Shown here piece by piece: positions 1 to 11,506 of a DNA stretch of 33,373 nucleotides (positions within the stretch are counted from its first letter, which is position 1; the number at the start of each line of letters is the position of its first letter). Both the position numbers and the translations under genes were made by a program. Origin of the DNA: Pelomyxa schiedti (taxonomy: Eukaryota > Evosea > Pelobiontida > Pelomyxidae); contig JAHLWZ010000106.1 in the NCBI GenBank assembly GCA_020536535.1, forward strand, positions 6,580 through 39,952, in the 5' to 3' direction. The notes under the pieces are model-generated. The model saw only the letters and a program-made list of their open reading frames with translations, was not told the origin of the DNA and ran no database searches.

Positions 1-171
1 CCAGGCTGGTGGATATATTTGAGATGTATTCGCTGTTAGATTGGTCTGTAAGGAATTTCAGAGTACCTGGTGGCAATAGGTATTATACCCGCAAGTGATT
101 ACTCACAAAGAACCCTACATCGATTGTAGATCAAGGTTACATTGTTTGGGATGCATTGCATGGTCCCGTAA
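1..171. other. Unassigned gene end, two competing readings
   Basis: No protein family is recognised. On the plus strand an open frame from base 3 could splice at 62/130 (67-nt intron GT...TAG) and stop with TAA at 169-171, giving a terminal fragment of about 34 residues. On the minus strand a frame open from about 288 down to about 110 follows an acceptor-like CTCCAG and also reads as plausible protein. Neither has a motif I can name. The edge of the window cuts the region, so the choice cannot be made from sequence alone. From about 385 to 630 there is AT-rich DNA with many TTCTAA/TTCTAT words, then the leader of the next gene. Confidence 0.25.
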
Positions 172-317
172 TGAGCAGTAAACACTACAAACCAATTCAT
201 AATGATAGACAACCTGCTGTAGGTAGCACGCATTGCGCAAACGAGAATTTGAACATGGGCCCATTGCAGCACGAACAAAGCGTTCCTGGAGAAATTTTCT
301 TCTTTGTTTTTCTCTTG

Positions 318-380
318 TCTAAAGTTTAGCCCAAATTTTCTAAAGTATAGCCCGAATATTCTAAAGTTAGCCCAAATTTC
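318..380. repeat. Three degenerate tandem copies of a ~21-bp unit
   Basis: Three consecutive copies resembling TCTAAAGTTTAGCCCAAATT, with one- or two-base differences and 20-22 bp spacing, lie at about 318-337, 339-359 and 360-380. Read on the minus strand each copy holds a GGGCTAA(A)C word, like the branch site seen in this genome, and a TTTAG word, like a 3' splice site. TTCTAA words continue more loosely to about 510. Confidence 0.6.
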
Positions 381-630
381 TAAGCCTCTGCGAAAAGTTC
401 TAAGTGAGTTCTATCACGTTTCTATCCTGATTTTTCTTTTCTAACCTTATTCTATCCTTTTTTCAAAATTCTAAATGTGTTTTCTATCTAAATTTAAAAA
501 TTCTAAAAGTAAAGCCTTTTCTTTTTAAAGGCCGAAGAAACGAACGAAAAAACAATGTAACAGACATCGACCTCACGCGTGTCGTAGATCCGCTAACAAC
601 AACCAACAAAAGCCAGTATTGCTTCACACA

Positions 631-2465
631 ATGCATTCGTCTCACTCTTTCTCGCTGCCGGTCCCAACGACATCGACTTCTACAACTACAAGTAGATCCG
701 TCGCCAGCGGTGATGTAACTCCCACGGTCGTACCACGTGACACGAGCAACGTTGATGGCGCGGCCGGGTCTCAAGTTGCCCCCGAAACACAAAGACCCTG
801 TGACTCTGATTCCAGGCCTTCTGGCTCCTCCTCTTCTTCTTCTTCATCTTCCTCTTCGTTCGCGACTGCGTCCTCTTTGACACCGCCAGCAATGCCGACG
901 AATGCAGCTGCTGGTCGGACTGACACGATGAGGAATCCCGCTGCTGCAATGACACCACAAACTACGCCCCTTAAAGAGGGATCAGCGCTTGGTGCAGCTA
1001 ATATCGGTGCTCGTGGTGGCCAAGACGCCTTCGTCTCTATGCTACTTTCGCAACGGTTACAGCAAGGACAGACGCTGGCTCATGAGAATGCAAAGGGAAA
1101 CATCATGACAGCAAGTAGCGCTGGTGAGAGTGGTGGCCTTACGATGGGGAATGGAGCCAGTATTCCACAATCGGGACGCCACTCACTTTCTTCCTCAGTA
1201 TGCACAAGTAATGCTGCTTTTGCAACAAGTGTGCAGACTTCTGGTAGTTATGATGCTTATAGCAGTTTGAGAGGCTCGGTATTGCCTCAGGGATCCTTTA
1301 CTGGGATGCGCCACAGTGGAGAAAAATCAGTCGCACTGCGCCGACATTCGCTGGCAATACGATCTGAAGCAGGAGCTCCTTACACACCACAAAAAGATCG
1401 TGGTACCCCAGGGAAAACATTGTGCAAATCACCCAAGACAAGTACGTTCCTCATCACTTTTCGAAATCATTGTTATAGAGATCTTCCTTTCTAACCCTCT
1501 TTTCTAATGCAACTGTGCAACACGCCACCGCATCTCCTCATTCTTGCTTTTGTTGCTTTTGTTTCATTTTTTACTTTAATCGTTTATTAATAACGTTGCA
1601 CCACCAGACATGTCCGACGATATACCATCTACACCTTCTCTTCAGGCACTGTTTCCTGACTTGTCTTCACTAGGTATTAGGTGTCGTCAAACCGACAATG
1701 ATTTCTAACACATAAAAAGGGAGCGTTAACCCATGGGCCACAACTGAAACACAACGGAGCGTCAATCAATGGAGCACAGCCGAACAAACGCGGAGTAACG
1801 CCGGACCCCTGCAGCCTCAGCCAGCAGTGAGACCACCGCCGTTACCACTACAGCTAGCGCCTGCGCAGTCGTTCGTCCATCCGTCGATGCCTTTCGCGTA
1901 TTACCCACAGCAGGCGCAGCCACAACAGTTTACTGAAGACCGTTGTAAAGCCTACATCATGTGTACCCTCGAGAATGAGAAAAAGCAGCTCAAGGCGCAG
2001 GTCACGAACTTACAAGCCCAAAATACCAAGATGCAAGAGCAATACCAACAGCTTTTACAACAATACCAGCAAATCGTTGACAGAAACCAACTGCTTAATG
2101 AACAGCTCAGGCAACAACTGATAAGTTCCTCCATTACCGGCGACCGAGCCCCACTTTCTCCGCAACCAGCACTGATTCCGTCGGCTTGGGTACCCTTGTA
2201 CAACTTCCACAACCCAACAGAACTCGCTGGCCAAGGCCTACCCCTTCAAGGAACCCAAGTCACCAACATTCCCGCGGCGTTTGTCAGGCTTTGCCCCACC
2301 AACTCGCAGCTTCAAGTGTGCCAGATGGTGTTCTCGGATGCAAGTGCCTCCAGGTTGTGGTGTGTATCCATCAACAACAAATGGCATATTGCCACTGAAC
2401 AAATGGTTTCTGCCTTGTCATTGGGAGCCATCCCCGCGGCTGAAAACTCCGCACAAAACAGCTGA
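631..2465 (+). CDS. Orphan Ser/Thr-rich protein with central Gln-rich coiled coil
   Basis: Exons 631-1441, 1608-1673 and 1720-2465 join in phase to 540 residues. The 166-nt and 46-nt introns have GTACGT/CCAG and GTATTA/AAAG borders. Start: the ATG at 631, since the frame upstream offers only non-ATG codons. The first ~270 residues are Ser/Thr-rich and low complexity, with a poly-Ser run, an RRHS basophilic-kinase-like site and several TP/SP sites. Exon 3 encodes a Pro/Gln-rich stretch and then about 55 residues of Leu/Gln heptad-like coiled coil (LENEKKQLKAQV onward). The last ~110 residues look globular, with NNKWHIA near the end. There is no basic region before the coiled coil, so a bZIP is not supported. 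The function is unknown; a scaffold or regulatory protein is a guess. It converges on the next gene with an 86-bp gap. Confidence 0.7.
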
Positions 2466-2551
2466 GTAACATGTTCATAAAAAAAAATCCTTGTTTCATA
2501 CATTCCAAAGTTTTTTTTTCCACGCGAACATAAACAAAAAGGTAAGGTTTT

Positions 2552-5500
2552 TTATGATAGGTAGGGCTCAATGGAAGTTATTTTGCATTTGTCGAGAGGG
2601 CACTCAGTCAACTTACGAGAACATTCCAAACAAGTGACAGAATGACCACATGGCTGAAGGTAACATGCTCGGTATCTATCCAAACAAACTATGCACAGGT
2701 TTTGCTGTGCCTCCGCGGTCAATGTATGTGGTCCAGCTTGTGACGGCGGGTGTGGAATTGTGGGCAATTCCGTAGCCCCGTTCGCGGTGCTGGTACGAGA
2801 ATTCTTCTTGCCGGAAATAGTGGCCTTTTTCAGCTGTGGGCGTTTTTTGCTGTTTGATGATGAACAGTCATTTCCAGGTGGTGGAACTTGTTGTTGCTGG
2901 AACTTCTGGAGTGGATGGAATTGATTGACTAGTTGCTCCAGTGATGTAGGCAGGGACATTGCGTGGTGCGGAGGACTTGGCGGCGGGGAAATGGAGAGTG
3001 TAGGGGAAACTGTTCCATCAGCAGTGAAACAATCCTGGTCTCCTGTTGATAGGGAATCATCTGCGGGGGAGTCGAATGGGAGAGGAATGCGGCTTTCGAA
3101 TAGGCTGTTATTGCGGTAGTCCTCTAAGAGGGAAGGAAACCATCCCCAGAAAGGTGCTGGTGCCGCATGTTGGGGTTGGGGTGGGCAGTACGGGGGAGCT
3201 TGATTCGACCCGTTTAGCTCTGGCGTCATCATGTTGGTGTCACTGAAAAGAGATGCTATAACTCTTTGTTCTTTCTCTAGGTCTTCTTCTCGGCGTTCCG
3301 CGGGGGGAGTACATGATAGACAGTTTTCAGTGTCTGAGAGCGGAATCTGGTTTGGGCAGAGGCAGAGGGGAGCTGGTTCAGCATAATTTTCCTCTGCCGG
3401 GGGTAGTGTGGGGGATGGAGTCTTGGTAGGTGAAGGGGTATTTGATGGGGACACTTTTTGAAACAAAAACTGTGCTGAAGGGATTTTTTTGGTTGTTTGT
3501 GGGGTCTCTATTAAGGGAGGGGTTGAACAGATTGCAGAAGGTAAACTAGTAGACCCAACTCCTGTGGTTGAATATGTAGGTGTTGGACTTCTAATAGGGT
3601 CATTCCCTTTTTTGTTGAGAGCATCTATGTTCTTATTGTGGAACGTCGTTGTCGTAGTGGTTGTTGTGGTTGTCGTTGTAACTTCCTTCGACACTGGTAC
3701 AGGTGATGGAGATGGCGATTGAGAAGCTGGTGGTGCTGAGAGGAGCTGAGGAAGTTTTGGAAGGGGAGGGAGAGGTTGATAACGTGAAATACTTGGGACC
3801 ACTTTCGATGAAACAGGAGAGGATGATATTTCACTTCTCTCTTGGATAGGAGTGCGAGAGCTGGGTTCTTTCTTTGAAGATTTGTTCTACACACAGTGAG
3901 ACTGTGTTAGGAAATCCACGAGTGAAAATGAACATTTGGAGAAGTGGTACCTCAGTTGTTACGGCAGCTGCTTTTTCCTTCTCAGGGTGTGTTTTGGCAT
4001 CCTTTTTTTGCTTTTTGCTGGTTGAAGGATTGTTAATAATGACTACGACAGGTTGTTGCTTGTGCAGAACGGAGTTGGAATTTGATAGAGTAGGTTTTTT
4101 TGGATCTTGCTGAGGTTCTGGCGAACTGACAGATTGACTGGTGGCTTGAATAGCTTTGTTTGGTTCTGGCTCAATTGTTGTCTGTGGAGACGTGTGAGGG
4201 GTTGGATTTGTTGCATTTCTTTGCTTGCTTTCCAATTCCCATTGTTTCCGAATTGTTTCAATTGTGCGTTGCTCATCCTCCTCGCCAATACTTTGTTTTC
4301 TTGGTTTCTTTTTCTTTGTGGACTCCCCAGACCTTGTCAGCTTTTTTGTAAACGATTCGGCAGCTGCAGTTGAAGAGGTAGATGGTAGCTTCGCAACAGA
4401 TAAGGAAACCTAATTCCGTTTGGAAAACCTTTCAGTAACTGGCTATAAACCTGTTCTTTAATAGGTGCACTTTCTAAGGTTGTTTTCGTTTCTGTAATCG
4501 TACTTGTAGTTTCACTTTTCTCAGCATCTCCAGTAGCAATCGTAGTTGTGAGGGTTGTTGTAGTTGTTGTGGAGTATGTTGTGGTAGTTGTGGTTGTGGA
4601 TGTAGTTGCAGCCACCGCGGCAGCCACAACTTCTGTGGCTTCTTCTTGATGCAAGGGTGAAACGGGACTAGAACTTCGTGGCTCCGAAGGAGTCATTGTA
4701 AGGGTCGGGTCAGGAAGTACGCTTGGAGGTGGCGTTGACGGAGGGGGGATATCTTGCTTCACTGCAGGTGACTGGGAATGTTTGGACTGTGGTTTCGCAT
4801 TTCCACCTTTTGTTGATTTCGAACTAGGTTTTTTTGGTTTTGAGGAATTGGATTGACTTGGGGCAGGTGTAGAGTTACTGGAAGTACTGTCCAGTTGCGT
4901 GCCATTTCGTTCTAATCTGATTTTTTTCTGAGCAAACATTCTGTCAACTTTCATCCAAGTATCCCTTACGTCAGACAACTGGGTAGGACATTCAATACAA
5001 AAGAGGTGGAGTATCAATAGTGTACCTTAATTAGTATAATATGATACATGCCGTAGAGGATATACACTGATATGCACAACATAACTACCCATATTCCAAC
5101 TAATAATATCATATAGCACCAAAGTTGCAGAGATATAAACATTTCCAGAATGCTGTTACACGTAAGATAAAACAAAAACAAAAACGTTAAAAAAAAGGCT
5201 TGCCTCAGAGAAGCTGATATTAGCAGAGACTTCCTCAGGAACAAGTAGTGGAAAAATACCAAAAATCCAAACTCAAAGCCATGGCCATTGACTACTTCAC
5301 GCCAGTACCACCCAACAGCCCCAGTGAGAAAAGAAGGTAGTAGAGAAACAGTCCATTGCCGCAACGTGTGGCCAATCCCACTTGGAAGAATGTCACTTGA
5401 GACAATTAGTTGCTCCAATGTGTGTAAGGTTGCAGATACGGAAGCCATGCACCAAGAAGATGGTGGTAGACCACATAGGGGATGCGACTTATTCCAAGAG

Positions 5501-6759
5501 GGGATCCAACAACATAATCTGCTGTGGCAGCTGCGATCCAGGCCAGAGTCATGAAGAAATTGAATTTTAATGAGTACTGTACTTCATGAGAAAGTCTCAT
5601 GGGAGGAATGAAGAAACCTCAAGAGAATGACGATAGAAGAAATAAATAGGCACCATCCAAGCAGCACGGAACTGTCTCATGGCTAGATATTTGCGAAACT
5701 GAACCATTGCCGTCTTGATTCCATCAAGATTTTCTTCAAAACTGGTTGGTATTAGGACAAACAGCTGGCGAAAGTAACGACACAGTTCAATTACAGCTTT
5801 TCCAAAAATAAGTCCTTCTGCTTTTGAACACTGTAAAGTACTTAAGTCCCATACTGAAGATGCTTGCTCGACTGTCTAGTTACATTTAGCAAAATAGGAG
5901 CACTCTGTTCATACCTGCATGAAGTGAGTTGCTACAGAGTGCAGCAAGTTGTCCTTATAATTGTCAATCATGTCACTTATGTATTGGTGAAGACACTGAT
6001 CATGGCCATCAGGGTAGTATTTCTTGAATTTGTCATTAAGTTTTGCCACAAGTTGTTCTGGGGACAGGGGAAAAAAAAAAGGTTAATTGCCATATCAATA
6101 TGTGGTGACACATTCACCAAGTTGATTACATAGACAAGGTGCAAGGGAAAAAAAGGTTGCCACACCTCTGTTTATGCGAAGGACTTCCTTTTTCTCATCG
6201 GGGTTCAGTGATGCCCAAAGTTCAGCCTGCCTCTTTGGGTCACACCTCCTGTACTCTGGAAGCTTCAAGGTGGCCCCATAGTTGTATGTAAATCCACTAC
6301 TACCTGATGAACCACCCCCTCCCCATCCTGAATAATTCATATTCGGGTGATGAAAGTTGATCACAGAGTTGGACCCACCCCCAGATGGGCATCCTACACA
6401 CACACACACACCATCCCATAAGTAAAAAAAAAAAACACCCCAATAACAAAAACAAAGCAACACTCATCCCACTCCATTCCATTCCGTCCCATAATCCCAC
6501 ACCCTCCCACTAGTATCATCTACTACTAGCACGGGCACACACACACACACGCACACGCACACGCACCGGCACCGTGGTGGTGGCCCCCCCCTGCGCCGGG
6601 CGAATGCCCCCCGCCGCCGTGCCAGTGTCCCCCGCCGCACGACGACGAGAACCCACAGCCCCCGTTGCCGTTGCCGCCGCCGCTGCTGCTCGACCCACTT
6701 CCCCCTCGCCCGCCTAGGTTGAACCCGAACAACGTGTTGCCTCCTCGGTGCGTGTGCAT
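2552..6759 (-). CDS. Multi-pass membrane protein with C-terminal RING finger (putative E3 ubiquitin ligase)
   Basis: Exons (minus) 6759-6567, 6393-6166, 6057-5915, 5830-5618, 5576-5440, 5395-5204, 5152-5026, 4978-4451, 4409-3951 and 3886-2552 join in phase to 1184 residues. Residues 1-100 are Gly/His/Ser-rich. Residues ~100-245 are charged and probably globular, family not recognised. About 245-408 hold several hydrophobic segments (WIAAATADYVV; FLVFFHYLFL; then a long one near 372-408). A Thr/Ser/Pro-rich region with two basic patches follows to ~1130. The last 47 residues are a RING: C1138-x2-C-x11-C-x-H-x3-C-x2-C-x6-C-x4-C. The final cysteine pair is four apart instead of the usual two (CPLDKC), with no splice site there to explain it. 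Expected role: membrane-anchored ubiquitin ligase. The RING is seen; the activity is inferred. The gap at 5203-5153 would be a GC-AG intron and is also open in frame, so it may be retained. Confidence 0.8.
6395..6411. repeat. (CA)n at the 3' end of intron 1 of the membrane RING gene
   Basis: A run of about eight CA dinucleotides. On the coding (minus) strand it reads (GT)n followed directly by the acceptor TAG at 6396-6394, replacing the usual pyrimidine tract. Confidence 0.85.
6536..6566. repeat. (CA)n/(GCACAC)n at the 5' end of the same intron
   Basis: CA and GCACAC repeats. On the coding strand this is GTGCGT followed by a (GT)n run, and the donor GT is the first dinucleotide of the repeat. 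Several in-register GT donors are therefore available. The 6572 and 6566 donors keep the same phase and differ by two residues. Confidence 0.8.
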
Positions 6760-7127
6760 GACGATGATGCTGCTGCTGCCGTCCTAGTCGTTCGTGTGTT
6801 GTGGTGCTGCTCTTGTCTTTATTATCCTGCGAGTTTTTTTTTTGTTGGTTTTTTATTGTGTGCAGCGGAATTGATCGAGGACGAAAAACTAGGTGGGTCA
6901 AAGTCACTTTTCTTCAACTTCGTTACTGAGAATGTCCGAGAAATACTTACTCGCAGCAGTTGGGTGCAGATTACTTCAGCCGTTGATGAACGTGGTGCAC
7001 CAAAGGGAAGTTTGTTCACCGAACAAAAAGAAAATACGGTACGGTTTTCAGAGTACAAATGAGAGATTGGGTTCTTTTAGGGCGTCACAACCATACAAGC
7101 AACAGTGAGTAGAGTTTGTTGGTGTGT
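6760..7127. other. Spacer between two minus-strand genes, with a possible small plus-strand exon
   Basis: This 368-bp stretch is the 3' flank of polyubiquitin and the 5' flank of the membrane RING gene. On the plus strand a pyrimidine-rich tract ending TGTGTGCAG at 6865 looks like a 3' splice site. It is followed by an open frame at 6866-7062 ending in TGA. That frame's composition (mixed Glu/Lys/Val/Phe) looks protein-like, but there is no ATG in frame upstream before a TAG at 6715, no clear upstream exon, and no recognised family. On the minus strand a good donor-like GTAAGTAT lies near 6950, which could instead belong to a leader intron of the RING gene. Confidence 0.25.
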
Positions 7128-9481
<2,354 letters not shown>

Positions 9482-11420
9482 ATGGGCGGAGGTTACTACG
9501 AGCGAGAAGTCGGTCCGTGTCTTCGTCACAATCCACAATCGCATTCACATCCACCCCGTTGCACAACACACGCCCATGTGATGTATCATTGTTTGTGACC
9601 TGGCATTTCGTTTCCGTCCTCTCTTTTTTTTTTTTTCCTCCTCGCAACAGAGTCGGTGCCAGCACCGTCGTACACAAGCACCACTAGTTCGTATGCGCCA
9701 TCGGCGCCTGCGTATTCATCCAAGGCCGACGCAATTATGAAGGCGCACAAGACGATGGATGCCTCTTGCACTCCAAAGCGCGTTGTGGTATTTGTCATTC
9801 CCGTTTTACATATGAATATTGCCTTTATCTTCTTTAACCTCTTGGGGAACGTTGAATCACACTTTTTTTTAGACCTGCACACATAGGAATCCAGTAGTTT
9901 GTGCACTGGATGTGACGGGCTCTATGGGTAATTGGTCAAAGATCATCTGGGATAAACTACCTATGTGGGAACATTGGCTATAAACTACGTACTAATATAC
10001 TTCAGGTTCTTTGGGCAGCTTATAGTGCAGGGTTACCTCCCAGATCCTTCTGTATGTCCTATTCTTCTTCCGTTTATTAAGCGCTCCTAGATATGCTTCG
10101 TGGCTGTAGGGGATGCTAACAGTGATCAAGCACCTCTCCAAGTTACTGAATTCGCAGAGGGGACAGATATTGACTCCCAACTAGCTAAATTATGGCTGGA
10201 AGGGGGAGGAGGTGGTCAGAACTATGAGACCTATGAACTTGCTGCCTACTACCTTGCCAAAAAATGCGAGTATGCTTTCACTATCCACCTTTCTGCTTTT
10301 CTTACTCTAATTCAGAATGCCAAATGCTGAGCAAAAAGGAATAGTTTTCTTCACTGGTGATGAGGGGTATTACCCAGCAGTTCTTGCGGAACACCGGGCT
10401 GAAATCTTTGGGGATGACGGCCCAACCATTCCAGCTGGTATTTCTGTGCCAAACAATTAGGTCCTTACCCAATTTTAGCTGAGATATGGAAAGAACTGCG
10501 ACGCAAATTCCATGTCTTCTTCCTGCACAAAGTACACCCCATCTCTCGATAACTCAAGTAACATAACACTCAACGCGACAGCCCTACTTTGATGAAGAAG
10601 TTGACGAAGAAATGGTAGAAAAATGGAACAAGGCAGTCGGTCCTGAGCACGTTCTTCATATGGATGATCCAAAAGCTGTAGTTGATGTTATGCTTGTATG
10701 CATGTTGCCACAGATCTTTTCTCTTATTTATTACAGGGAGCCATAGCACTGGCATATAAATCCAGAACAATGGACAAATACTTCTCAGACATGCAGGAAA
10801 GAGGTCAAACTCCTGACAGGTTTGCGATTCATTGTTTTTGTTCCTTTTGGCGACTGAGTGGCGTCTCCAGAATCAAGAAAGTGAAGGCTGCACTTGGTTC
10901 ATTTAGTACTGCTGCAGTTGACGAACCGACGCCAACATTGTCTACAACAACTTCCGCTGCAGTCACAAGTCTGATACCTATAATGAAATACACACTTAAC
11001 CAGTTAAAGATGTTGGTGAAGACAAACTGCGTACACTTAACAGTGGGCTGGAATACCTGAGAACTGTTGTCCTGTGCGCTTTCTTAATATGATAGACAAG
11101 CCTTCACTAATTGCAAACCTAGGCACTTCCCGGCAAATCTCCGTTGCCCTGTTACCGGCGAGGTATTCAAGAATCCGGTGCGAGTAGATTGCGGCTCTGT
11201 GTATGAGAAAGAGGCCATTGAATCCTGGTTAGAGGCCAATACCACCGACCCTTTAACCGGCAAGGTACCGGAAATTGTCCTAAAACCAACCTTAAACTAA
11301 TACACAATTCAGGCTCTGGCTTCCAAAGCAGTTGTCCAAGACATACCGACAATACAGGCTATGCTGAAGTTTTACAATGACAACTGCGCGCAGCTTGGAG
11401 CCACTCCTATGTCATTGTAG
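9482..11420 (+). CDS. vWA-domain protein with C-terminal U-box (putative E3 ubiquitin ligase)
   Basis: Thirteen exons join in phase to 422 residues: 9482-9512, 9651-9787, 9873-9964, 10006-10051, 10091-10269, 10316-10437, 10479-10531, 10582-10695, 10737-10819, 10871-10968, 11010-11073, 11123-11264, 11313-11420. The N terminus MGGGYYEREV is followed by a Ser/Tyr/Pro-rich linker. A von Willebrand A fold then runs from ~62 to ~290, with a MIDAS-like DVTGSM at 69-74 and FFTGDEGYYP as the later metal-site strand. Residues ~343-410 are a U-box: LRCPVTGEVFKNPV, then DCGSVYEKEAI, then NTTDPLTGK. U-box folds bind E2 enzymes without zinc. The vWA part would bind a partner or substrate with a divalent metal. 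Five of the introns are 41 nt or shorter. The intron at 10969-11009 has a weak donor (GTCTGA) chosen to keep the frame. The gene converges on the next with an 86-bp gap. Confidence 0.88.
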
Positions 11421-11506
11421 TGTTGTTCCGCTATTAGTTTAATTCTGAAACTCAACATAACACTATTTAGTTCTATCTATCTTTTGTTTCTTTGATTGGC
11501 TTTTTT

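Noticed and set aside
2691-3722. Several plus-strand open frames of 64-77 codons
   Set aside because: Antisense shadows of the Pro/Ser/Thr-rich last exon of the membrane RING gene, without motifs.
5396-5617. Apparent frameshifts in the membrane segment of the RING gene, suggesting a pseudogene
   Set aside because: Two short introns (41 and 44 nt) with GT-AG borders restore a single frame. The 41-nt size matches many other introns, so no disabling mutation is needed.
10870-11060. End of the vWA gene at the in-frame stop near 11058, leaving the U-box as a separate gene
   Set aside because: A 41-nt intron at 10969-11009 and a 49-nt intron at 11074-11122 keep phase into the U-box, and no start codon is needed between. 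The weak GTCTGA donor is noted as the soft point.
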